Source: Paraburkholderia sp. SG-MS1 (GTDB taxonomy: Bacteria > Pseudomonadota > Gammaproteobacteria > Burkholderiales > Burkholderiaceae). Taken from it: 43,574 nt of DNA. Under the pieces are notes generated by a model. That model was not told where the DNA came from. It ran no database searches and worked only from the letters and a program-made list of their open reading frames with translations. The translations under genes were made by a program, and so were the position numbers. The DNA is taken from contig NZ_NPIH01000258.1 of NCBI RefSeq assembly GCF_012275575.1, positions 6,029-49,602 of the forward strand. The letters are read 5' to 3'. Position 1 is the first letter of the stretch. Each line of letters starts with the position of its first letter. Positions 22,887 to 31,987 of this stretch are shown piece after piece.

Positions 22887-25103
22887 ATGTTCAACCACAC
22901 GCCGCTTGCGACTGCGTTGGCGCTAGCTTTTGCCATTCCCTTTGCGACACCGGCTGTCGCGCAGACCGCTCCTCAAACCGCGTCGCAACCGGCGGCCGAC
23001 AAGAATCCGGCAAACGCAACCGCGAACGCATCGAGCAACACAGTCACCGACAGCGGCACACTGCCGGCCATCGGCGTCGCGGCGCAGGCCGAACAGCAGG
23101 ACTTTCAGGCGGAACGCTCGACGGTCGGGGCGAAGACGCCGACGGCATTGCGCGATATTCCGCAAACCGTCACCGTCATCAATAGGGACCTACTCGCCTC
23201 GCAAGGCGCGACGTCGTTTACGGATGCGCTGCGCAACGCGCCCGGTGTGACGATCGGCGCGGCCGAAGGCGGCCAGATCGGCAACAACATCAACCTGCGC
23301 GGCTTCACCGCACAGAACGACATCTATCTGGACGGCTTTCGCGACCGCAATCAATACTATCGCGACACCTTCGATCTGGAGTCGCTCGAAGTTCTTTACG
23401 GCCCGTCGTCGATGCTGTTCGGCCGCGGCTCGACGGGCGGCGTGATCAATCAGGTGACCAAGAAGGCGCAGCTGAAGGATTTCGCGGAAGTCTCGGGAAT
23501 GGTCGGCACCGACGATCGTTACCGCACCACCGTCGACGTGAATCACAAGCTCACGGATACCGCGGCGATTCGCCTGAACGCATTCGGCCAAAGCCTCGGT
23601 TCGACGCGCGACGTGATGAAGAACAAGGACTTCGGCATCGCGCCGGAAGTCCGCTTCGGTATCGGCACGCCGACCGAGGTGACACTGTCCGCGCTGATCC
23701 AGCATAACCACGACATGCCCGACTACGGCATCCAGGCGTTGAACGGCCGCCCGTCTCCGGTGCCGAGAAACACCTTCTACGGCCTGACCGACGACCGCAC
23801 GATCCAGGACGTGCAGATCTTCACCGCCGCGATCAAGCACAAATTCTCGGATGCGCTCACGCTGACGAACCAGACGCAGTTCTCGCACTCGGAGACCGAT
23901 GCGCGCGAAACCGCGCCGCAGGCGGTGCTGACAGGGCCGCTGTCGTCGAGCACCGCGTTGACCAACGGCAACTTCACGACGCTGTCGCCGTCGCAGCTGT
24001 TCATCAAGCTGCAGAGCCATGACCGTGTGATCGAGAACCGCGCGATCTACAACGACACGATGCTCGAATACAAATTCAGCACCGGGCCGATCAAGCACGA
24101 CCTGATCGCCGGCTTCGAGATCGGTCATGACAGCTATTCAAACCAGGCATACACGCGCAACAACCTGCCGATCGTGCCGATGCTCAATCCGCCGATCATG
24201 GATACACCGTCCAACGTGACGACCTCGGTCGGTAACTATGCCAACTCCGGCGCGACCGAAATCGGCGCTTACCTGAACGACACCGTCTCCCTGAACCAGC
24301 ACTGGAAGGTGATTGGCGGCTTGCGCTGGGATCGTTTCCAGGCATCGATCACCAACTCGATCAGCGCGCCGGGTTACGCGAGTCAGACCAACTTCTTCAC
24401 GAGCGTGCGCGCGGGCGTGATCTACCAGCCGACCGACTGGCAGTCGTACTACGTGTCGTACGGCACGTCGTTCAACCCGTCGCTCGAAAACCTGACGGTG
24501 ACGAACCTGACGCAAAACCTCGCACCGGAATCGACCAAATCGTATGAAGTCGGCGGCAAGTGGGATCTGTTCGGCGGCAATATTTCCGTGACCTCCGCGT
24601 TCTTCCGCGAGGAAATGGACAACGCCCGCACGCAGGTCTCGCCGACCGAGTACGAACTTGCCGGCGACATCCGCGTGGACGGTTTTCAGGCGGGCGTGAC
24701 CGGCCACATCACCGACAAGTGGCAGGTGTTCGGCGGCTACACGTACATGGACGCGGTAATCCTCAAAGCGCTCGACGGCACGCAAGGCCACACGCCGGCC
24801 AACACGCCGCGCAACACGCTGACGCTGTGGACGACCTATGCGATCACGCCGCATTGGGAAATCGGCGGCGGCCCGATCTACATGTCGCCGCGTTATGCAT
24901 CGAACACCAACTACGTGCGGGTGCCGGGCTACACGCGTTGGGACGCAACCGCGGCCTATCACGCGAAGAAGTTCGACGTGCGTCTGAACCTGCTGAACCT
25001 GACCAACAAGGAGTACTTCGACGCGCTGATTCCGTCGGACGGCGGCCGTTCGGTGCCGGGTATCGGACGCACGCTGCTGGCGACGTTCGACTACCGCTTC
25101 TGA
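22887..25103 (+). CDS. TonB-dependent siderophore receptor
   Basis: The 738-residue outer-membrane protein has a Sec signal peptide ending near PAVAQ and a polar segment with a degenerate TonB-box region. The plug domain (about 75-190) includes LRDIPQTVTVINRDLL, ALRNAPGVTIG, NINLRGFTAQNDIYLDGFRD and VLYGPSSMLFGRGSTGGVINQVTK. A 22-strand barrel ends in FDYRF with the terminal Phe typical of outer-membrane proteins. The style is that of catecholate receptors of the Fiu/PiuA group, and the piuC gene directly downstream supports this. A Fur-like site lies upstream, so expression on iron starvation is likely. The precise siderophore is unknown. Confidence 0.95.
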   Translation: MFNHTPLATALALAFAIPFATPAVAQTAPQTASQPAADKNPANATANASSNTVTDSGTLPAIGVAAQAEQQDFQAERSTVGAKTPTALRDIPQTVTVINRDLLASQGATSFTDALRNAPGVTIGAAEGGQIGNNINLRGFTAQNDIYLDGFRDRNQYYRDTFDLESLEVLYGPSSMLFGRGSTGGVINQVTKKAQLKDFAEVSGMVGTDDRYRTTVDVNHKLTDTAAIRLNAFGQSLGSTRDVMKNKDFGIAPEVRFGIGTPTEVTLSALIQHNHDMPDYGIQALNGRPSPVPRNTFYGLTDDRTIQDVQIFTAAIKHKFSDALTLTNQTQFSHSETDARETAPQAVLTGPLSSSTALTNGNFTTLSPSQLFIKLQSHDRVIENRAIYNDTMLEYKFSTGPIKHDLIAGFEIGHDSYSNQAYTRNNLPIVPMLNPPIMDTPSNVTTSVGNYANSGATEIGAYLNDTVSLNQHWKVIGGLRWDRFQASITNSISAPGYASQTNFFTSVRAGVIYQPTDWQSYYVSYGTSFNPSLENLTVTNLTQNLAPESTKSYEVGGKWDLFGGNISVTSAFFREEMDNARTQVSPTEYELAGDIRVDGFQAGVTGHITDKWQVFGGYTYMDAVILKALDGTQGHTPANTPRNTLTLWTTYAITPHWEIGGGPIYMSPRYASNTNYVRVPGYTRWDATAAYHAKKFDVRLNLLNLTNKEYFDALIPSDGGRSVPGIGRTLLATFDYRF

Positions 25104-25125
25104 TACGGACGCGGCGGATACGGTA

Positions 25126-25157
25126 GGCTTGGCGGTTTTTGGCGAAACCGCTGAGCC
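25126..25157 (+). other. intercistronic hairpin between receptor gene and piuC
   Basis: GCGGTTT (25132-25138) and AAACCGC (25145-25151) form a perfect 7-bp stem around TTGGCG. Outside it GGCT (25126-25129) and AGCC (25154-25157) extend the stem across a 2 x 2 internal loop. The structure lies in the 72-base gap between the receptor stop and the piuC start. It could be a partial terminator or a stabilising 3' end that lets the receptor be made in excess. Confidence 0.5.
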
Positions 25158-25175
25158 CGACGCAAAGGAAACATC

Positions 25176-25859
25176 ATGTTGCTGCAGATTCCGAATGTAC
25201 TCGACGCCGAGCGCTTGCGCTTCGTGCGCGAACGGCTCGAGCAGGCCGGCGACGCCTGGGTCGACGGCCGCGCGACCGCCGGTTATCAGGGCGCGCCGGT
25301 CAAGCGCAACCAGCAGATCGCCGAGCACACGCCGGTGGCGCGTGAGCTCGGCGACGTGATTCTCGCGGCGATCGAGCGCAATCCGCTTTTCATCAGCGCG
25401 GTGTTGCCCAATCAGGTGTATCCGCCGCTGTTCAACCGCTATGAAGGTGGCATGCAGTTCGGCAGCCATGTCGACGGCGCGGTGCGCGTGCTGCCCAACG
25501 GCGTGAAGCTGCGCACCGATGTCTCCGTGACGCTGTTCCTTTCCGAACCCGACGAGTACGACGGCGGCGAACTCGTGATCGAAGACACCTACGGCGTGCA
25601 GCAGGTGAAACTGCCGGCGGGCGACATGATCGTCTATCCGGCCACGAGTCTGCATCAGGTCACGCCGGTCACACGCGGCGCGCGCATTGCCAGTTTCTTC
25701 TGGGTGCAAAGCCTCGTGCGCAACGATACGCAACGCGCGCTGCTGTTCGACATGGACACCGCGATTCAACGCCTCAATGCCACCCACGCCGACGACACCG
25801 CGCGCCGCAGCCTCGTCGGCTGTTATCACAATCTACTGCGTACCTGGAGCGAAACGTGA
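25176..25859 (+). CDS. piuC: PKHD-type Fe(II)/2-oxoglutarate hydroxylase
   Basis: This 227-residue cytosolic oxygenase has the double-stranded beta-helix iron site H98-x-D100 (FGSHVDGAV) and H160 (TSLHQV), with R170 for 2-oxoglutarate (TRGARIASFFW). Length and motifs match the PiuC/YbiX group, which is habitually encoded beside Fiu/PiuA-type iron receptors, as here. AAAGGA upstream of the ATG supports the start. Its last bases overlap the next gene by 4 bp (GTGA), so translation is probably coupled. The hydroxylated substrate is not established in this family to my knowledge. Confidence 0.93.
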   Translation: MLLQIPNVLDAERLRFVRERLEQAGDAWVDGRATAGYQGAPVKRNQQIAEHTPVARELGDVILAAIERNPLFISAVLPNQVYPPLFNRYEGGMQFGSHVDGAVRVLPNGVKLRTDVSVTLFLSEPDEYDGGELVIEDTYGVQQVKLPAGDMIVYPATSLHQVTPVTRGARIASFFWVQSLVRNDTQRALLFDMDTAIQRLNATHADDTARRSLVGCYHNLLRTWSET

Positions 25860-26578
25860 GCGTCCCCGACACTATCGACATGCAACCGACGGCGGGCGCG
25901 GATCGCGCCGCAAGCGAGCCGCAACGGCTCGGCGACGGCGAACTGAAGTCGCGGCAGCAGCGCACGCGCCGCGCGACCTTCATCAAATGGCTGCGCAAGG
26001 TGCATGGCTGGGTGGGTTTGTGGGGCGCGGCGCTCGGCCTGCTGTTCGGCACCACGGGGTTTTTTCTGAATCATCGCGGCGGCCCGCTGCGAGTGTCGAC
26101 GGGTGAGCCGCAAGTGTCGGTGTTGCAGGTGCCGTTGCCGCAACCGGCGCCGGCTACGCCGCGTGAGTTGGGCAAGTGGCTCAAGCACGAACTGAAGATC
26201 GCCGGCAACCCGGGGCGCGTGCAGAAAGAGCCTGCGCATCCGGTTGCGTGGGGCGAGCGCAGCGTCGTCCAGCCCGAGCACTGGCAGCTGAATTTCGCAT
26301 CGCCGCATGAAAACACGTCGGCCGAATACTGGGTCGGCAATGGATACGTGAGCGTCAAGCGCAGCGAAAACACGTTCCTCGCGATGCTGACGAATCTGCA
26401 CAAGGGCGTCGGCTTGAGTGTCGGTTGGGTGCTGCTGATCGACACGCTCGCAGGCAGCCTCATTCTGTTGTCGCTCACCGGCGTGCTGCTGTGGACGGAG
26501 TTGAACAAGCGCAAGACGGTGGGCGTGGTGCTGGTGCTAGGCTCGATCGCCGCCGCGGTGTGCATGAGTTTGATGTGA
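25856..26578 (+). CDS. PepSY-associated membrane protein
   Basis: The 240-residue inner-membrane protein has a charged cytosolic leader (about 1-48), one helix (about 50-72, HGWVGLWGAALGLLFGTTGF), a periplasmic segment of roughly 110 residues, and two C-terminal helices. The K-hG-GLWGAxLG-LLFxTTGxxLNHR pattern is the hallmark of PepSY_TM proteins found next to TonB-dependent receptors and PiuC. It may serve in periplasmic iron or siderophore handling; some relatives are siderophore reductases, which is inference here. The gene starts at a GTG overlapping the piuC stop codon. Confidence 0.85.
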   Translation: MSVPDTIDMQPTAGADRAASEPQRLGDGELKSRQQRTRRATFIKWLRKVHGWVGLWGAALGLLFGTTGFFLNHRGGPLRVSTGEPQVSVLQVPLPQPAPATPRELGKWLKHELKIAGNPGRVQKEPAHPVAWGERSVVQPEHWQLNFASPHENTSAEYWVGNGYVSVKRSENTFLAMLTNLHKGVGLSVGWVLLIDTLAGSLILLSLTGVLLWTELNKRKTVGVVLVLGSIAAAVCMSLM

Positions 26579-26944
26579 CGCAGGCCGTGCCGACTGAAGG
26601 GAATTGAAGGAAACCGGTCGGGCGGCGCTCGCCGCCCGACCGGCAAGTTGGCCTTGGGCGCTGCCTGCGTCGAGGTACGTTTTACCTGCGTTTTACCGGC
26701 ATTGCCCGCGCCGCATTGCATCATTGACCGATGCCATTCGCCTGGCCGACCATGGGTCGGCGCGCGGCGCTCAAACCTCCGCTGTTTCGAGTCCTGGCGC
26801 TCATCTCTTCTTCCTCCGGCCACCCGCTGCATGCGAGAATCGCGCTACTACGAGCGCCATCATCGTTAGTCATCCATCGTATCGGGCACCGCTTTTGCAA
26901 CCGCGGTCACACGAATTTTGACCTGCCGCGCCGAGGAGATCGCG
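26579..26944. other. gap before the hybrid kinase gene
   Basis: This 366-base gap contains the strong hairpin at 26614-26643 and presumably the promoter of the kinase gene. I find no convincing coding sequence or recognisable operator in 26650-26930. Confidence 0.5.
26614..26643 (+). terminator. strong GC hairpin after PepSY gene
   Basis: CCGGTCGGGCGGCG (26614-26627) and CGCCGCCCGACCGG (26630-26643) are perfect 14-bp inverted arms separated by two bases, effectively 13 bp around a four-base loop. It starts 36 bases after the PepSY stop codon. No T tract follows, so it may act as a 3'-end stabiliser or a pause site rather than an intrinsic terminator. Confidence 0.5.
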
Positions 26945-29900
26945 TTGAAAGAGCCGGACCGCTTCCTGTCGGATGTACCGCACGCCGGTCCGGCTGCGCC
27001 GCCGTTTCTTGCCGGCGGCGGCGAACTCGGCGCGCTGATCCGCGCCTACGACTGGCGCCGCACCGCGCTCGGTGCGCCCGACACCTGGCCGCAAGGCCTG
27101 AAGATCGCGATCCGCATCATGCTCACGTCGCGGCAGCCGATCTGGATCGGCTGGGGCGACGAGCTGCTCTATTTTTACAACGACCCGTACAAATCGATTA
27201 TCGGCGGCAAGCATCCGGTCGCGCTCGGTCAGCCGACCCGGGTCGTGTGGCGCGAAATCTGGCCGGACATCGAGCCGCTGCTGCACACCGCCTTGACCGG
27301 CGCCGAAGGCACCTTCGTCGAACAGAAGCTGCTCATCATGGAGCGCAACGGCTTTCCCGAGGAGACCTATTACACCTTCTCGTACAGCCCGATTCCCGGC
27401 GACGACGGCGAACCCGGCGGCATCATCTGCGCGAATAGCGACGACACCATGCGGGTGGTCGGCGAGCGGCAACTCGCCTTGCTCAAGGAACTGGCGGCGG
27501 CGAGCCCGGATGGCCGCGACTGGCGCGAGGCATGCGAGCTGAGCGCACGTGCGCTGCGCTCCAATGCAGAGGACCTGCCGTTCGCCTTGCTCTACGCGGT
27601 CGAACCCGGCGGCGCTACGGCCACGCTGGTCGGCGCGAGCGGCATCGAGCCGGGGCATCCGGGCGCGCCCGAGTCGATGCCCGTCGAGGGCGCTGCGTGC
27701 TGGCCGCTCGCCGAGGTGCTCAAGCTCCAGGCGCCGCAGATGGTGCGTGGCCTGACGCAGCGTTTCAGCATCGCTTTGCCGGCCGGTCCGTGGCATGTCG
27801 CGCCGGAGCAGGCGGTCATCCTGCCGGTGTCGGCGGGCAGCGAAACGACCCATGCGGTGGTGCTGATCGCGGGCCTCAATCCTTGCCGTCTTTACGACGA
27901 TGCGTATCGCAGCTTCCTGAACCTGGCCGCTGGCCAGATCGGGGCGGCGATCGGCTACGCGCAGGCTTACGAGGAAGAGCGGCGGCGCGCGGAAGCGCTG
28001 GCAGAAATCGACCGCGCGAAAACCACGTTCTTCTCCAACATCAGCCACGAATTCCGCACGCCCTTGACGTTGATGCTCGGCCCGCTCGAAGAACTGCTCG
28101 CGCGGCCGCAGCTTGCCGTCAACGCGGACGCGCACCAGCCGAGCGCGGACGTCGACGACCGCGCGTTGATCGAGATCACGCATCGCAACGGCTTGCGTCT
28201 GTTGAAGCTCGTCAATGCGCTGCTCGATTTTTCGCGCATCGAGGCGGGGCGCATGCAGATTCACACGCAGCCCACCGACATCGCCTCGTTCACCGCCGAA
28301 CTCGCGTCGCTGTTCCAGTCCGCGATCGAGGCGGCCGGCTTACGGCTCGAACTGGAGATACCGGCGAGTCCCGTGATCGTGCAACTCGATCGCGAGATGT
28401 GGGACAAAGTCGTGATGAACCTGCTGTCGAACGCGTACAAGTTCACGTTTTTCGGCACGATCAGCGTGACGGTTCGCGCGCTCGAAGGCGGCGGCGTCGA
28501 AGTGAGTGTGACCGACAGCGGTATCGGCATTGCGGCAGAAGAAGTGCCTCGGCTTTTCGAACGTTTTCATCGGGTCGCGGGCGCGCCGGGCCGCTCGGTC
28601 GAGGGCAGCGGCATTGGTCTCGCGATGGTGCAGGAACTGGTGAAGCTGCATGGCGGCACCGTGGTGGTCGACAGCCGGTTGGGCGAGGGCGCGCGCTTTA
28701 CCGTCGTGCTGCCGGGCGGCGCGATGCCGGCGTCTACCGGCGACACCGCCGTGCATGCGGCGATGAGCCAGCACGCGCGCACCTATGTGGATGCCGCGTT
28801 GCGCTGGAGCCCGGAGCACGAATTGCTCGACGAGACAGCGGCCTCGGCATCCGCTTCGGCGGCCGGCTCTGGCGAATCGAGGCCTGCGGGCGCGCACCTG
28901 CTGGTCGTCGACGACAACGCGGACCTGCGCGAATACATGAGCCGCATCCTGCGTGCGGCGGGCCACGACGTGCGCCTCGCCGCCGACGGCGAGGCGGCGC
29001 TCGAAGCCGCGCGTGCGCAGCCGCCCGATCTGGTGCTGTCCGACGTGATGATGCCGCGCCTCGACGGCTTCGGCCTGCTGCGCGAACTGCGCGCCGATCC
29101 GCTCCTGCGCGATACGCCAGTGCTGATGCTGTCGGCCCGCGCGGGCGAGGAAGCGCTCGTCGACGGCATCGAGCACGGTGCGGACGATTACTTGACCAAA
29201 CCGTTCTCGTCGCGCGAGCTGCTGGCTCGCGTGTCGGGCAATCTGCAACTCGCCCGGCTGCGTCGTGAGACCGAGATGAAACTGCGCGAGGAATCGCGCA
29301 CGCTCGAAATCCTCAATCGGGTCGGCTCGACCGTGGCGGCGGAACTCGATCTGAAACGCGCCGTGCAGATCGTCACCGACGCCGCCACCGAACTGACCGG
29401 CGCCGCGTTCGGTTCGTTCTTCTACAACGTGCTCGACGACAGCGGCGGGAGCTACATGCTGTACACGCTGTCAGGCGTGCCGCAGGACGCGTTCGAGCGG
29501 TTCCCGATGCCGCGCAACACGGCGGTGTTCGGTCCCACGTTCAAGGGCGAGGGCGTCGTGCGCGTCGACGACATCACGCAGGACCCGCGCTACGGCCACA
29601 ACGCGCCCTATCGCGGCATGCCGGAAGGTCACCTGAAGGTGCGCAGCTACCTGGCCGCGCCGGTGCAGTCGCGTAATGGCGAAGTGGTCGGCGGCCTGTT
29701 CTTCGGTCATCCGGAACCCGGCGTGTTCACCGCGCGCGCGGAGCGGATCGTGGCCGGCATCGCGGCGCAGGCCGCGATCGCCATCGACAATGCACGCCTC
29801 TACGAGGCCGCGCAAAGGGAAATCGCCGAACGCACCAAGGCGCAAAGCGCACTGCACGATCTGAACGAGACGCTCGAGCGCCGCGTGATCGAAACGGTGG

Positions 29901-31861
29901 CCGACCGCGACCGCCTCTGGGAATTGAGCGAGGACCTGCTGGTGGTGGCCGATATCGAGGGACGCCTGCAGCGCGTGAGTCCGTCGTGGAGCAGCGCGCT
30001 CGGCCATAACATGCACTGGCTGATGTCGCGCTCATATCTGGATCTGGTCCATCCCGACGACGTCGCCCTCGTCAGCGCGCATCTCGCCGAACTGCGCCGC
30101 ACCGGTTTGCCGGTGCGTTACGAAAACCGCTTCAAGCGGATCGACGGCACATGGCGCTGGGTCGCGTGGACGCTCGCGCTCGACCCCGCCACCTCGCGCA
30201 TTCATGGCGTGGGCCGCGACGTCACCGCCGACAAGGAAACCACCGAGGCGCTGCGGCAGGCCGAAGAGGCGCTGCGCATGGCGCAGAAGATGGAAGCGAT
30301 CGGCAAGCTCACGGGCGGCGTCGCGCATGATTTCAACAACCTGCTGCAAGTGATCGGCGGCAATCTGCAATTGCTCGCGAAAGACGTCGCCGGTGCCGAG
30401 AAGCCCGAGCAACGTGTGCGCAATGCGCTGGCGGGTGTGGCGCGTGGCGCCAATCTCGCGTCGCAACTGCTGGCGTTCGGGCGGCGTCAGCCGCTCGCGC
30501 CGAAGGTCGTCAATCTCGGCCGCTTCGTGCGCGGACTCGACGACATGCTGCGGCGCGCGCTAGGCGACGGCGTGGAAATCGAAACCATCGTGTCGGGCGG
30601 GCTGTGGAATACGCTGGTCGATCCGTTCCAGGTCGAGAATGCGCTGCTCAACCTCGCGATCAACGCGCGCGACGCGATGAACGGCCACGGCAAGCTCACG
30701 ATCGAAGCCGGCAACGCCGCGCTCGATCACGCTTACACCCGGCGCAACGTGGATGTCACGCCGGGCCAATACGTCATGCTGGCAGTCACGGACACCGGCT
30801 CCGGCATGTCGCCGACCGTGCGCGAGCGGGTGTTCGAACCGTTCTTCACGACCAAGCCGGAAGGCCAGGGAACCGGGCTCGGCCTGAGCATGGTGTACGG
30901 CTTCGTCAAGCAGTCCGGCGGCCACGTGAAGATCTACAGCGAGGAGGGGCACGGCACGACGATCCGCATTTATCTGCCACGCGTGCGTGAGGAAGAAGAC
31001 CTCGAAACGAATGTCGACGCCGGTCCCGCGAAGGGCGGTACGGAAACGGTCCTGATCGTCGAGGATGACGAGGAAGTGCGCGCCACGGTGGTCGAGATGT
31101 TGTCGGATCTCGGTTATCGCGTGCTGAAGGCGAAGGATGCGCAGAGTGCGCTGGCGATCGTCGAAAGCGGCGTGCCGATCGACATGCTCTTCACCGACGT
31201 GGTGATGCCCGGTCCGTTGCGCAGCACCGAACTGGCACGCAAGGCCCGTGAACGTTTGCCGACGATCGCGGTGCTGTTCACATCGGGCTACACCGACAAC
31301 GCGATCGTGCATGCCGGGCGGCTCGACGAGGGCATCGAACTGCTCAGCAAGCCGTACACGCACGAAGCGCTGGCGCGCAAGTTCCGCTACCTGCTGCAGT
31401 CGCAGAACCCGCAGGCGGCTGAACTCTCCGAGGCCGAGCGCCAGCTTCTGCACATCGATCCGCCGCTTGCGGCGGCGGACGCCGATAGTTTTGCCGTGGG
31501 GGCACGCATGCGGATTTTACTGGTGGAAGACGACGAGATGATCCGCATGAGCACGGCCGAATTGCTGCGGACCTTCGACTTCGACATTCTGGAAGCCGAA
31601 GGCGAGCAGGATGCGAAGCGGATTCTCAGCGAGCACGCGATCAACGTGATGCTGACCGACGTCGGGCTCGCCGGCAAGTCGGGCGTCGATCTGGCGACGG
31701 ACGTGTGCCGCGAGCGACCCGATCTGCGCGTGATCTTTCTGACGGGCTACGATCTCGTGCTCACGCCGGAGCAGCGCAAGGTCTTGCCGCACGCGATCTC
31801 GTTGCGCAAGCCCTACGAGGTGCTCGATCTGATCGATGCGCTGAAGACGCCGCTGAGCTAG
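26945..31861 (+). CDS. giant hybrid sensor kinase: two kinase cores, three receivers
   Basis: The 1638-residue protein is cytosolic, with no transmembrane segment seen. In order: PAS-like (about 30-160), GAF (about 170-340), kinase core 1 with H368 (NISHEFRTPL) and ATP site (NLLSNAYKF, GSGIGLAM), receiver 1 with D700 (LSDVMMP), GAF 2 (about 785-955), PAS (about 990-1095), kinase core 2 with H1128 (GGVAHDFNNLLQ) and ATP site (NLAINARDAM, GTGLGLSM), receiver 2 with D1418 (FTDVVMP) and receiver 3 with D1572 (LTDVGLA). All phosphorylation residues are present. AGGAG at 26934-26938 fixes a TTG start at 26945. No response-regulator gene is adjacent; signal and target are unknown. Confidence 0.93.
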   Translation: MKEPDRFLSDVPHAGPAAPPFLAGGGELGALIRAYDWRRTALGAPDTWPQGLKIAIRIMLTSRQPIWIGWGDELLYFYNDPYKSIIGGKHPVALGQPTRVVWREIWPDIEPLLHTALTGAEGTFVEQKLLIMERNGFPEETYYTFSYSPIPGDDGEPGGIICANSDDTMRVVGERQLALLKELAAASPDGRDWREACELSARALRSNAEDLPFALLYAVEPGGATATLVGASGIEPGHPGAPESMPVEGAACWPLAEVLKLQAPQMVRGLTQRFSIALPAGPWHVAPEQAVILPVSAGSETTHAVVLIAGLNPCRLYDDAYRSFLNLAAGQIGAAIGYAQAYEEERRRAEALAEIDRAKTTFFSNISHEFRTPLTLMLGPLEELLARPQLAVNADAHQPSADVDDRALIEITHRNGLRLLKLVNALLDFSRIEAGRMQIHTQPTDIASFTAELASLFQSAIEAAGLRLELEIPASPVIVQLDREMWDKVVMNLLSNAYKFTFFGTISVTVRALEGGGVEVSVTDSGIGIAAEEVPRLFERFHRVAGAPGRSVEGSGIGLAMVQELVKLHGGTVVVDSRLGEGARFTVVLPGGAMPASTGDTAVHAAMSQHARTYVDAALRWSPEHELLDETAASASASAAGSGESRPAGAHLLVVDDNADLREYMSRILRAAGHDVRLAADGEAALEAARAQPPDLVLSDVMMPRLDGFGLLRELRADPLLRDTPVLMLSARAGEEALVDGIEHGADDYLTKPFSSRELLARVSGNLQLARLRRETEMKLREESRTLEILNRVGSTVAAELDLKRAVQIVTDAATELTGAAFGSFFYNVLDDSGGSYMLYTLSGVPQDAFERFPMPRNTAVFGPTFKGEGVVRVDDITQDPRYGHNAPYRGMPEGHLKVRSYLAAPVQSRNGEVVGGLFFGHPEPGVFTARAERIVAGIAAQAAIAIDNARLYEAAQREIAERTKAQSALHDLNETLERRVIETVADRDRLWELSEDLLVVADIEGRLQRVSPSWSSALGHNMHWLMSRSYLDLVHPDDVALVSAHLAELRRTGLPVRYENRFKRIDGTWRWVAWTLALDPATSRIHGVGRDVTADKETTEALRQAEEALRMAQKMEAIGKLTGGVAHDFNNLLQVIGGNLQLLAKDVAGAEKPEQRVRNALAGVARGANLASQLLAFGRRQPLAPKVVNLGRFVRGLDDMLRRALGDGVEIETIVSGGLWNTLVDPFQVENALLNLAINARDAMNGHGKLTIEAGNAALDHAYTRRNVDVTPGQYVMLAVTDTGSGMSPTVRERVFEPFFTTKPEGQGTGLGLSMVYGFVKQSGGHVKIYSEEGHGTTIRIYLPRVREEEDLETNVDAGPAKGGTETVLIVEDDEEVRATVVEMLSDLGYRVLKAKDAQSALAIVESGVPIDMLFTDVVMPGPLRSTELARKARERLPTIAVLFTSGYTDNAIVHAGRLDEGIELLSKPYTHEALARKFRYLLQSQNPQAAELSEAERQLLHIDPPLAAADADSFAVGARMRILLVEDDEMIRMSTAELLRTFDFDILEAEGEQDAKRILSEHAINVMLTDVGLAGKSGVDLATDVCRERPDLRVIFLTGYDLVLTPEQRKVLPHAISLRKPYEVLDLIDALKTPLS

Positions 31862-31987
31862 CCGAGCCAACGAGCGACGCGGGTTACGCACGCATGCGTG
31901 CCTTGCCGGCGGCAAAGCGCAACAGCGTGCGCTCGCGCTAGAATCTTCGCAGACCGCCATCTTGCCGCCTCTGCCCGGAATCCGCCG

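Noticed and set aside
24138..25829. 563-codon minus-strand frame opposite the receptor and piuC genes
   Set aside because: Antisense shadow of two well-supported genes.
22887..26578. Complete siderophore biosynthesis or transport locus
   Set aside because: Only receptor, piuC and PepSY genes are present; no synthetase, ABC importer or TonB genes were found.
26870..28264. 464-codon minus-strand frame opposite the kinase gene
   Set aside because: No domain content; the plus strand carries the PAS, GAF and kinase motifs.
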